Below are positions 6,852 through 13,417 of a stretch of 64,000 nucleotides of DNA, one piece after another; position 1 is the first letter of the stretch; each line of letters starts with the position of its first letter. The stretch spans positions 9,140 to 73,139 of the forward strand of contig CAZZEX010000012.1 of the NCBI GenBank assembly GCA_964653285.1. The letters are read 5' to 3'. The position numbers were made by a program, and so were the translations under genes. Source of the DNA: CAZZEX01 sp964653285 (GTDB taxonomy: Bacteria > Chloroflexota > Anaerolineae > B4-G1). The notes under the pieces are model-generated. The model ran no database searches, was not told the origin of the DNA, and saw only the letters and a list, made by a program, of their open reading frames with translations.

Positions 6852-7418
6852 GTGGAACTGGAACACAGAGTGGAGGAACTCGAACGTGAATTGGAAATCC
6901 TGAAGGAAACGATGCGAGAAACGCTGCTGGCTATTCAGAAGAGCCTGCCGGAGAAACCAGCCAGCCCTTCGCGATGGCAGAAGAAGGCCTGGATGTTGGC
7001 GCTGCTCAACACCCTCTTGGCCATCACCTTGTTCACCAACATCCGCTTCTATACATCGGACACCCCCCCCTTCGGGATCGGTTCCCTTCTGAGCCCCTGG
7101 CTACAGGCGTTTTGGGTGGCCTTGGCGTTCCTGTGGCTGCTCCTCCAGATGTACCCCCTGGCGCTGCTCCTGGATCAGGAAGACGGGCGGGCGCGCAAGG
7201 TGACCTGGCGTAATTCGGTCGCGCTCTTCAGGTCCAACCCGGGGTTGACCCTCGCGCTGACGTCGTTGGTATTGATCTTGGCCACCATCAGCGCGCTGTT
7301 CCCATCGCTGTGGTTCGTGGTTATGGTGGCGCTGTTCGCCGGCGTGTGCGCCAACGCGGCGGGGCAACTGGTGCAGTCGTGTCGGCAGCGGGCACAGATA
7401 AGAGGGAAAGGAAAGTAG
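6852..7418 (+). CDS. coiled-coil membrane protein of archaellum cluster
   Basis: 188 residues, GTG start with AGGAGG 5 nt upstream. Residues 1-35 form a charged amphipathic helix (LEHRVEELERELEILKETM). Four hydrophobic segments follow (about 50-65, 82-105, 128-150, 152-172), then a basic tail. No family is recognised. The N-terminal helix clearly resembles that of the protein at 7651: both have LExE(M/L)(K/E)ILK and TLL(A/D)IQ. Its place between archaellins and stator genes suggests it is an archaellum accessory protein, possibly standing in for the absent FlaX or FlaC/D/E; this is inference. Confidence 0.6.
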   Translation: MELEHRVEELERELEILKETMRETLLAIQKSLPEKPASPSRWQKKAWMLALLNTLLAITLFTNIRFYTSDTPPFGIGSLLSPWLQAFWVALAFLWLLLQMYPLALLLDQEDGRARKVTWRNSVALFRSNPGLTLALTSLVLILATISALFPSLWFVVMVALFAGVCANAAGQLVQSCRQRAQIRGKGK

Positions 7419-7464
7419 AGAGGGGAAGGGAGGGAATGCACTCGAGGGCCTGTGATACCAGAGA

Positions 7465-7521
7465 GTGAAACTCTACTGTAACGAAATCGTAACCGAGGCC
7501 GGGTGAGGAGTGTAGTAAACT
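7465..7521 (+). promoter_or_regulatory. triple direct-repeat promoter upstream of 7651 gene
   Basis: GTGAAAC (7465-7471), CTGTAAC (7476-7482) and TCGTAAC (7487-7493) repeat every 11 bp. A 22-nt spacer leads to TAAACT (7516-7521) as the -10. Predicted operator for an OmpR/PhoB-family regulator. Confidence 0.6.
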
Positions 7522-7569
7522 GTGTCATGGCAAGCATAAGGAGGGATCCTATCTTTTCAATAAACCGGG

Positions 7570-7624
7570 GTAGGGGCAGGTCTTGTACCTGCCCAAGAGG
7601 GCGACCACGAGGGTTCGCCCCTAC
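7570..7624. repeat. 55-bp palindromic repeat in mRNA leader
   Basis: Outer arms GTAGGGGC (7570-7577) and GCCCCTAC (7617-7624), with a second internal hairpin (GGGCAGGT/ACCTGCCC). This is the style of dispersed repeat common in Chloroflexota and cyanobacteria. It lies in the 5' leader of the 7651 gene. Confidence 0.65.
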
Positions 7625-7650
7625 ATATTGAGATGATACGAGGGGTCGTT

Positions 7651-7911
7651 ATGACAGTGGAACAGAAGGTCAAGATGCTCGAGTACGAAATGAAAATCCT
7701 GAAAAATGAAATACAGCGAACGCTCCTGGATATTCAGGAGCAACTTCTACTCCATTATTACCCTTCTCTCAGAACAGATGAGTCCTCGCCTCCGGAGAGC
7801 ATCCTGCGTTCTATCGAAACCATCCAAAAGAAAAAGGCGGAGCGAGAGGAAGAAGAAGAGCAATCGCGTTACCTATCTGAGGAGAAGACAGACCAGACCT
7901 CCATAGTGTAG
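7651..7911 (+). CDS. small coiled-coil protein of archaellum cluster
   Basis: 86 residues. GAGGGG 5 nt before this ATG favours it over an ATG 18 nt earlier. The N-terminal 30 residues (EQKVKMLEYEMKILKNEIQR) form a predicted amphipathic helix homologous to the N-terminus of the protein at 6852. The C-terminal half is highly charged (KKKAEREEEEEQ) and probably also helical. No membrane segment. It has its own direct-repeat promoter and is followed by the FlaG- and FlaF-like genes. It may be a cytoplasmic motor accessory that pairs with the 6852 protein through the shared helix; the function is not known. Confidence 0.6.
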   Translation: MTVEQKVKMLEYEMKILKNEIQRTLLDIQEQLLLHYYPSLRTDESSPPESILRSIETIQKKKAEREEEEEQSRYLSEEKTDQTSIV

Positions 7912-7988
7912 TTGTCGCAGCAAGTGAGCAATAGCGTGGGGAGAGGAGGCCCTCTCGCTCATAGAGAAGACAAACGAGGAGGCCAGCC

Positions 7989-8456
7989 TTGGATAAAACA
8001 ATTGTGACGGCCATCATGATCATAGCGGGTGTGGTGTCCGCGGTATTTGTCTTTAACGCCCTCTACCCCGCGACCATCCAAGGCGGGGAGGCTATGATCA
8101 ACATGGAGAGGAGGATAGGCGAGCGCCTCAAAAGTAAGATCGAGATCATTCACGCCACCGGAAGCGGCAGCAATGCACTGGTATGGGTCAAGAATGTCGG
8201 ATCCTTGTCCATCAAAGCAGTCGAGAGGTGCGACGTTTTCTTTGGGCCAGAGAGCGATTTCTCCCGCATCCCCCATAAAGACGAGGCCGGGGGGACCCCT
8301 TATTGGGAGTGGGAGGTGGAAAACGACACCGAGTGGAGACCCACGGCGACTTTGCAGATTACCATCACCTGTGGTGGTCCCGTCTTATCGGGGAGATACT
8401 TCGTGAAAGTGGTGACCCCCAACGGCCTCTCCGACGAGTACTACTTCAGCGAGTGA
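7989..8456 (+). CDS. flaG: FlaG-like archaellum stator protein
   Basis: 155 residues. TTG start with GAGGAGG 6 nt upstream. One N-terminal membrane helix (about 5-28, TIVTAIMIIAGVVSAVFVFN) is followed by a beta-rich outer domain with the FlaG/FlaF-type pattern NALVWVKNVGSLSI. In archaea FlaG and FlaF pair outside the membrane and bind the S-layer, acting as a stator for the rotating archaellum. Here it is directly followed by a second protein of the same layout, as flaF/flaG occur in archaeal operons. Assignment of G versus F is by helix character and order and could be swapped. Confidence 0.72.
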   Translation: MDKTIVTAIMIIAGVVSAVFVFNALYPATIQGGEAMINMERRIGERLKSKIEIIHATGSGSNALVWVKNVGSLSIKAVERCDVFFGPESDFSRIPHKDEAGGTPYWEWEVENDTEWRPTATLQITITCGGPVLSGRYFVKVVTPNGLSDEYYFSE

Positions 8457-8459
8457 CCT

Positions 8460-8960
8460 ATGGAGACGGCGATTACTGCACTCATAGTCATAGCCCTTCT
8501 GTTGTTGGTGGTACTTACTATCTCCGAGCGTTACTTCTCTGCACAGGAGGCTGTTGTGAAATCCTGGCAGGCGATGGAAGAACAAATGGAAGAGAGAGCC
8601 GGGACAAATCCCGCGCCCGTTGACGCGGGAACCATAGCCGGAGGCGCAATAGTGGAGGTAACCCTCAGGAACGAAGGAGACATCAAGTTGGCCGACTTTG
8701 ACCGCTGGGACGTCATTATTCAGTATTATGATGATTTTGATGGGTACTACATAAAATGGCTTCCGTATGCTCAGCCAGGAGACAGGTGGGTAGAGGTATT
8801 TCCCCCAGAAGCACAGGTTTTTGATCCGAACATCCTCAATCCAGGTGAGGAGATGGTGATTCAGATATCGGTTTCGCCCTCGGTGAAGGAGGGATCCACC
8901 AAGTGGGTGACCATCGCCACCCCCAATGGCATCACCGCCTCGACGGTCTTTACACGTTAG
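8460..8960 (+). CDS. flaF: FlaF-like archaellum stator protein
   Basis: 166 residues, 3 nt after the preceding gene. N-terminal membrane helix (about 4-24, ITALIVIALLLLVVLTISE), then an extracytoplasmic beta-sandwich with the pattern IVEVTLRNEGDIKLADFDRWD and a C-terminal strand VTIATPNGITASTVF. The ending mirrors the PNGLSDEYYF end of the preceding protein, so the two are distant paralogues. Predicted to anchor the stator to the cell envelope. It lacks an archaellin-type Glu+5 cleavage motif. Confidence 0.7.
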   Translation: METAITALIVIALLLLVVLTISERYFSAQEAVVKSWQAMEEQMEERAGTNPAPVDAGTIAGGAIVEVTLRNEGDIKLADFDRWDVIIQYYDDFDGYYIKWLPYAQPGDRWVEVFPPEAQVFDPNILNPGEEMVIQISVSPSVKEGSTKWVTIATPNGITASTVFTR

Positions 8961-9040
8961 ATCTCTCAAACATGTACTGTCTGGAGGGCAACGTTGGTAT
9001 GAACGGCCAATCCAGGAGCGATTCACCGGGAGATGGGAAG

Positions 9041-9418
9041 ATGAAGATCTGTCTCATACACGCCAGGCGCGCGGCAGGGGAGGTGTTGGCTAGAGCCCTC
9101 TCCTGCAGGTTGAACGCTGAGGTTGATGTGTTTTCTTACTGTGAGAATGCCCTGGCAACTGCCTTGGACTACGACGTGTTCGTCGTGTACAACAACTTTC
9201 AGAAGAAAATGACCGGGTTTCAGGGAGTCAAGAAGATCAGAGCCCGGAAGCCGCAGGCCTTTATTGTTGGCGTAACTTCCAATCCCAATCTTACCAGGAA
9301 GTTCATTTCGGTCGGGGCGGACACCTTCCTTCTGAGGGCTGGAAATGAAATCGCGGAACTGGTCGGAATTGTTCGTCAGAGGGAAGGCGTCGCCGGGTCT
9401 ACACTTGAGCGTGGTTGA
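9041..9418 (+). CDS. pseudo-receiver domain protein
   Basis: 125 residues. GGGAGA about 8 nt before this ATG and the position of the first strand (MKICLIHAR) favour this start over an ATG at 8999. The fold pattern follows a receiver domain, but key residues are gone: the phospho-acceptor position reads VFVVYNNFQKKMTG (Asp replaced by Tyr/Asn) and the Lys position is Arg (FLLRAG). It should not be phosphorylated and may work as a docking partner for another receiver or for the motor. Confidence 0.6.
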   Translation: MKICLIHARRAAGEVLARALSCRLNAEVDVFSYCENALATALDYDVFVVYNNFQKKMTGFQGVKKIRARKPQAFIVGVTSNPNLTRKFISVGADTFLLRAGNEIAELVGIVRQREGVAGSTLERG

Positions 9419-9486
9419 GGGCTGGGTTGGACAAACAGATCGTGCCCGACGACTGAAGTGGTCAAACCTGGGCTTGGAAATGGAGG

Positions 9487-9527
9487 GCCCTCTGTGTGTG
9501 AATCACTCCCGCAGAGGGCTTTTCTTT
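9487..9527 (+). terminator. rho-independent terminator
   Basis: GCCCTCTG (9487-9494) pairs with CAGAGGGC (9512-9519), followed by TTTTCTTT. It lies 70 bp after the pseudo-receiver stop and ends that transcription unit. The 294-bp gap 9419-9712 holds only this and the promoter at 9611-9667. Confidence 0.75.
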
Positions 9528-9610
9528 CGCCCCTGGGCGGTTTAACGCCCGGCCGGGCGAGCAGAGCAGCACCAACATGCCAGGGGCAAACTGCCCCCTG
9601 TTGTGTCAAC

Positions 9611-9667
9611 CCGCAACATTACTGTAACACAAGTGAAACCTCGAGAAAGCCGATTCTGAGTTATACT
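9611..9667 (+). promoter_or_regulatory. direct-repeat promoter upstream of HPt gene
   Basis: CTGTAAC (9622-9628) and GTGAAAC (9633-9639) are 11 bp apart, with a weaker copy CCGCAAC at 9611-9617. A 22-nt spacer leads to TATACT (9662-9667). Same layout as the promoter at 7465-7521. Confidence 0.6.
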
Positions 9668-9712
9668 GGCCTGTGAGCCTCCTATTCTGATGGCTGAGGT
9701 AGAGGAGTTGCA

Positions 9713-10204
9713 ATGAATGGTTTCGTATGCAAGCCAGTGGACCCCGACGAACTCCACAGGGGCACTGAACCGTTCCTGCCTCGGACCCCAGATCTACGAG
9801 TACGAGAACGCCAGGTAGCGGAGAAACCACAGTTCACCCTGCCGGTGGATCTCGACGAGGCTCTGAGAGTGGTAGATGGGGACGATGATCTCTTGCGAGA
9901 CGTGGTTGAAATGTTCTCAGAGGAATGCCCCAAACAGGTGGAGGCGTTGAGAGAGGCTCTGGCACGGCAAGACGCACCGGATGTCGAAAGTACGGCGCAC
10001 AGGCTGAAGGACATCCTGGGCAACGTCGGAGGCCTGGCAGCGCGCGATCTGGCCCAGCGCATGGAGACTATGGGCGAGGAGGACAAACTCGATGGCGGAT
10101 CGGCTGTGCTGGAAGAACTGGAAGTTGAGATAAGGCGCGTGGTGACATTCTTTTCGGAACTGGGATGGGAGCAAGGTGCCCTTGGACGTGAGGGAGGGCA
10201 GTGA
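9713..10204 (+). CDS. receiver remnant plus HPt phosphotransfer protein
   Basis: 163 residues, ATG with GAGGAG 5 nt upstream. The first 14 residues, MNGFVCKPVDPDEL, look exactly like the end of a receiver domain (conserved Lys7-Pro8), but no receiver precedes them. After a charged linker, residues about 45-145 form an HPt domain with the phospho-accepting His96 in AHRLKDILGNVGG. HPt proteins relay phosphate between receivers, here plausibly among the receivers encoded beside it, including the one on FlaH. The stub suggests a REC-HPt fusion trimmed by deletion. The gene overlaps the next by one base (TGATG). Confidence 0.75.
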   Translation: MNGFVCKPVDPDELHRGTEPFLPRTPDLRVRERQVAEKPQFTLPVDLDEALRVVDGDDDLLRDVVEMFSEECPKQVEALREALARQDAPDVESTAHRLKDILGNVGGLAARDLAQRMETMGEEDKLDGGSAVLEELEVEIRRVVTFFSELGWEQGALGREGGQ

Positions 10205-10647
10205 TGGGTGCTAAGGCGCGTGTACTTGTCGTTGACAATAACCGTCGCACGGTGATAATCATCAAACATGCCTTGAAAAAGCAAGGCTGCGAAGTTCTTA
10301 CCGCCTTCGACGGCAAAGAGGGGTTACGAAAGGCACGAGAGGAGAAGCCCGACCTCGTCATCTTGGATGTCATGGTGCCCAGAATGAATGGGTACGAAGT
10401 CTGTTACCGCCTGAAAACCGATCCGGATACCGCTCACATAGCGGTGCTCATGCTCACCGCCGAGGGAGAAATTGATAATGACGCGAGGCATCAATTTACC
10501 GACCGTCTCGAAAACCAGTTACAGGGTCTCGAGATTGGGACCGTAGATTTCTTGACCAAGCCGATTAAAGCGAGAGACCTGCTGAGGCAAGTGAAGACAT
10601 CGCTTTACCGGTTGTCCCAAAGACCGGTGGTGGAGTTTCGAGATTGA
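10204..10647 (+). CDS. single-domain response regulator with internal insertion
   Basis: 147 residues. ATG overlaps the previous stop and has GGGAGG 6 nt upstream. Receiver residues are present: VVDNN pocket, Asp55 in VILDVMVPRMNG, Thr85 and Lys119 (FLTKP). Between Thr85 and Lys119 there are about 18 extra residues (GEIDNDARHQFTDRLENQ) relative to a usual receiver, probably a lengthened helix 4 surface. No output domain, so it acts by protein contact in the manner of CheY. Its neighbours (HPt before, REC-FlaH after) suggest it carries signals to the archaellum motor. Confidence 0.78.
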   Translation: MGAKARVLVVDNNRRTVIIIKHALKKQGCEVLTAFDGKEGLRKAREEKPDLVILDVMVPRMNGYEVCYRLKTDPDTAHIAVLMLTAEGEIDNDARHQFTDRLENQLQGLEIGTVDFLTKPIKARDLLRQVKTSLYRLSQRPVVEFRD

Positions 10648-10660
10648 GGGAGATGTCCAG

Positions 10661-11725
10661 ATGGCTAAAAAGATACTACTGATCGAGAACGATCTTCAAA
10701 TCATGAATCTAATCAGGGAGCCCCTCGAGGATGAGGGCTACGTGGTGGTGACGACCAGGGATGGTCCCGAAGGACTGAAACTGGCCAGGAGGGAGCAGCC
10801 CAATCTCGTAGTAGTGGACTTCAACCTGCCAAGTATGACGGGGAACATAGTCGCCCGCCGCCTGCGACATGATCCAGCCACGGATCACCAGGCGATCCTC
10901 ATGATCTCCGGCGAGGATCAGTTAGAGGAAATAGAGATTGGTCCTAAAACAAGTGCCGACGACTTCCTCATCATGCCTTTCGATGTCGCGGAATTGTTGA
11001 CCAAGGTCAGGCCCCTACTTATAGGTGCAGAGGATGAGAAAGGGACAGTGATCTCGACGGGGAACAGCGAACTCGACGTCAAGATGGGAGGAGGAATACC
11101 CATGGGCTCCTTGACCCTGATCGAGGGCGATTCGGGGGCCGGCAAATCCGTGCTTTCCCAGCAGATGATGCGTGGGTGCCTGGACAATGGACATAGACTA
11201 ACCCTCTTTAGTAGCGAGAACACAGTGAAGAGCCTGGTCACACAAATGCAGAGCCTGAATTTAGGCATCCTGGACTATCTCCTCTTGAGCAGGCTGAGGG
11301 TAATTCCTATCGAGACCTCGCGACTGGGCGGGGATGCTCCTTCCATCTTGATGGAGGCCATGCAAAAGGAGGAGAAGGGGCACGAGATTACCATTGTGGA
11401 TTCTCTTACCTCATCCATTCCCGGCTCCTCCGAAAAGGAGGTGCTCATCTTTTTCGAGGAGTGCAAGAGGCTGTGTGCGAATGGCACAAGTGTCATCATC
11501 GTCGTTCACTCTCACGGCCTGACCAGTGAACTCCTCGCCCGCATCCGGTCTCTTTGTGATGCCCACCTCCAGCTGCGCACTGAGGAGGTGGGACAGAAGA
11601 TGGTCAAGGCTTTGGAAGTGACGAAGGTAAGGGGAGCAGATCAACACACAGGCAATATCATCAGCTTCGAGGTGGAGCCAGGATGGGGGATGAGGGTCAT
11701 ACCCATAAGCAAGGTCAGGGGATAG
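10661..11725 (+). CDS. flaH: receiver-FlaH (ArlH) fusion, archaellum ATPase regulator
   Basis: 354 residues. Residues 1-122 are a receiver domain: phospho-acceptor Asp53 (VVVDFNLPSMTG) and Ser84 are kept, but the conserved Lys is Met105 (FLIMPFD), so signalling may be altered. Residues about 128-354 are a KaiC/RecA-fold FlaH: Walker A EGDSGAGKS (155-163), Walker B ITIVD (Asp247), and VIIVVHSHGL. FlaH forms a ring under FlaJ and partners FlaI in archaella; it is followed at once by flaI and flaJ, the usual archaeal order. Archaeal FlaH proteins I know of lack a receiver. The fusion would put phosphorelay input directly on the motor. Confidence 0.85.
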   Translation: MAKKILLIENDLQIMNLIREPLEDEGYVVVTTRDGPEGLKLARREQPNLVVVDFNLPSMTGNIVARRLRHDPATDHQAILMISGEDQLEEIEIGPKTSADDFLIMPFDVAELLTKVRPLLIGAEDEKGTVISTGNSELDVKMGGGIPMGSLTLIEGDSGAGKSVLSQQMMRGCLDNGHRLTLFSSENTVKSLVTQMQSLNLGILDYLLLSRLRVIPIETSRLGGDAPSILMEAMQKEEKGHEITIVDSLTSSIPGSSEKEVLIFFEECKRLCANGTSVIIVVHSHGLTSELLARIRSLCDAHLQLRTEEVGQKMVKALEVTKVRGADQHTGNIISFEVEPGWGMRVIPISKVRG

Positions 11726-11731
11726 AGTTTT

Positions 11732-13417
11732 GTGGCGCAGATGGAGTTGCCTTTTGCCTATGAGAAGAGCAATAGCGGACGCGCCCGCGACTCTAACCGC
11801 CGCCTCCACTCTCTACTCCCCAAGCCTCTACAGAAGGCCTGCGCGGAGAATAATTTCCTCGACGATTACCTGCACTGGCTTCCAATTGATGAGATCGGTG
11901 TTCCCGACTACTATCCTAGACTCTCGAGGAACCTGAAGGACCTGGCGGTGCGTAACCTGATCTACCAGATTAAAGATGGTCTCTTCATCCACATTTACCC
12001 CGACCCGACGAGCGCAAGAGATATTTACATCCCCATAGAACCTCACATGACGGTGGATCTGGAGGATATCATGCCGGAGGTAGAGGCCAAACTCCTGGAT
12101 TGGGCCGAGGAAATCGGCCTGGCGGAGACAGAGGAGGAGAAAAAGGAAGCGCTTGTGCGCGCGATAGACGAGATCGTCACCACCAACGCCGGAGTTGGGA
12201 AGACTCAGGTGACGCCCCGGCAACTGGAGGGGCTCCGGTACGTCATCACACGAGACAAGGCCGGCCTCAGTGTGCTGCAGCCGCTGCTCCTGGACCCCTA
12301 CATTGAGGATATAAGTTGCAGCGGGGTGGGGTCTATCTTTATCGAACATAAGGTCTTCAAAAGCCTCCAGGCCGCCATCGTGTTCCCCACCCACGAGGAC
12401 CTGGACGACTTCGTGGTCTGGATGGGCGAGTGGATTAAGAGACCCGTCACTATACGCAACCCGATTGTGGACGCCACGCTTCCTGATGGGTCTCGTATAA
12501 ATATCGTCTATGGAACCGACATCTCCAAGCGAGGGAGTAACTTCACAATCCGCAAGTTCAGCGAAACTCCTATCAGCATAATGGAACTCATCGAATTCGG
12601 AACTCTGGACTACATGATGGCTGCATATCTCTCCTTCATCCTTGAGGAGGGTATGAATATGTTCGTCGCGGGCGCGACGGCGTCGGGCAAAACGACCACG
12701 CTTAATGCCATCACCACCTTCATCCTCCCTGACAAAAAGATCGTGAGCATAGAGGACACACCGGAACTCCAGGTCCCCCACAAGAACTGGATTCGAGAGG
12801 TGACCAGGGGAACAGGGCGAGAGAGCAAAGATAGCGCGGTGGGGATGTTCGATCTCCTCAAAGCGGCCCTGAGGCAGCGCCCGGACAGGATCATCATTGG
12901 AGAGATCAGAGGAGAAGAAGGGGCTATTGCCTTCCAGGCGATGCAAACGGGGCACGGGGTGCTGTCCACCTTCCATGCTGCTTCTGTGGAGAAGCTCATC
13001 CAGCGCCTTACCGGAGAGCCCATTAACATACCCCGGGCTTACGTGGATAACCTCGACGTGGTGATTATTCAGGCTGCCGTGAGGGCACCCGGTGGGGGAG
13101 GAATGGTGCGGCGGATCCTCAGCATCAATGAGATCGTGGGGTACGATCCAACTAGCAAGAGTTTCTCCTTCATCGAGGCCTTCCGCTGGAACCCGACAAG
13201 GGACACTTTTGACTTTCCAGGTTACATGAACAGCTATCTTCTGGAGGAAAAGATAGCCATGAGGCGAGGCATCCCTCCTCACAAGAGAAGAGCGATCTAC
13301 ACAGAACTTAAGAAGAGAGCGAAGATCTTTGAGAAGCTCCATAGACAGAGAAAGGTGAGGGATTTCTATGACGTCTTCAAAATCACCGCAGAAGCGCACC
13401 GGCAAAATCTTCTCTGA
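11732..13417 (+). CDS. flaI: archaellum motor/assembly ATPase FlaI (ArlI)
   Basis: 561 residues, GTG start about 9 nt after AGGGGA. It is a type II/IV secretion superfamily ATPase with FlaI-specific signatures: Walker A GATASGKTTT (314-323), Asp box SIEDTPELQVPHKNW, Walker B RIIIGEIRGEEG, His box TGHGVLSTFHA, and the C-terminal stretch RRILSINEIVGYDP then FSFIEAFRWNP found in archaeal FlaI. The N-terminal domain (about 1-280) fits the FlaI size. In archaea it powers both filament assembly and rotation. It overlaps flaJ by 50 nt. TadA and PilB are poorer matches because of the ETA/ATASGKTTTLNAI-type P-loop and the C-terminal motif. Confidence 0.92.
   Translation: MAQMELPFAYEKSNSGRARDSNRRLHSLLPKPLQKACAENNFLDDYLHWLPIDEIGVPDYYPRLSRNLKDLAVRNLIYQIKDGLFIHIYPDPTSARDIYIPIEPHMTVDLEDIMPEVEAKLLDWAEEIGLAETEEEKKEALVRAIDEIVTTNAGVGKTQVTPRQLEGLRYVITRDKAGLSVLQPLLLDPYIEDISCSGVGSIFIEHKVFKSLQAAIVFPTHEDLDDFVVWMGEWIKRPVTIRNPIVDATLPDGSRINIVYGTDISKRGSNFTIRKFSETPISIMELIEFGTLDYMMAAYLSFILEEGMNMFVAGATASGKTTTLNAITTFILPDKKIVSIEDTPELQVPHKNWIREVTRGTGRESKDSAVGMFDLLKAALRQRPDRIIIGEIRGEEGAIAFQAMQTGHGVLSTFHAASVEKLIQRLTGEPINIPRAYVDNLDVVIIQAAVRAPGGGGMVRRILSINEIVGYDPTSKSFSFIEAFRWNPTRDTFDFPGYMNSYLLEEKIAMRRGIPPHKRRAIYTELKKRAKIFEKLHRQRKVRDFYDVFKITAEAHRQNLL

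Noticed and set aside
11828..13405. 525-codon antisense frame across flaI
   Set aside because: It is the antisense of a strongly conserved gene, with no ribosome site and no recognisable domain.
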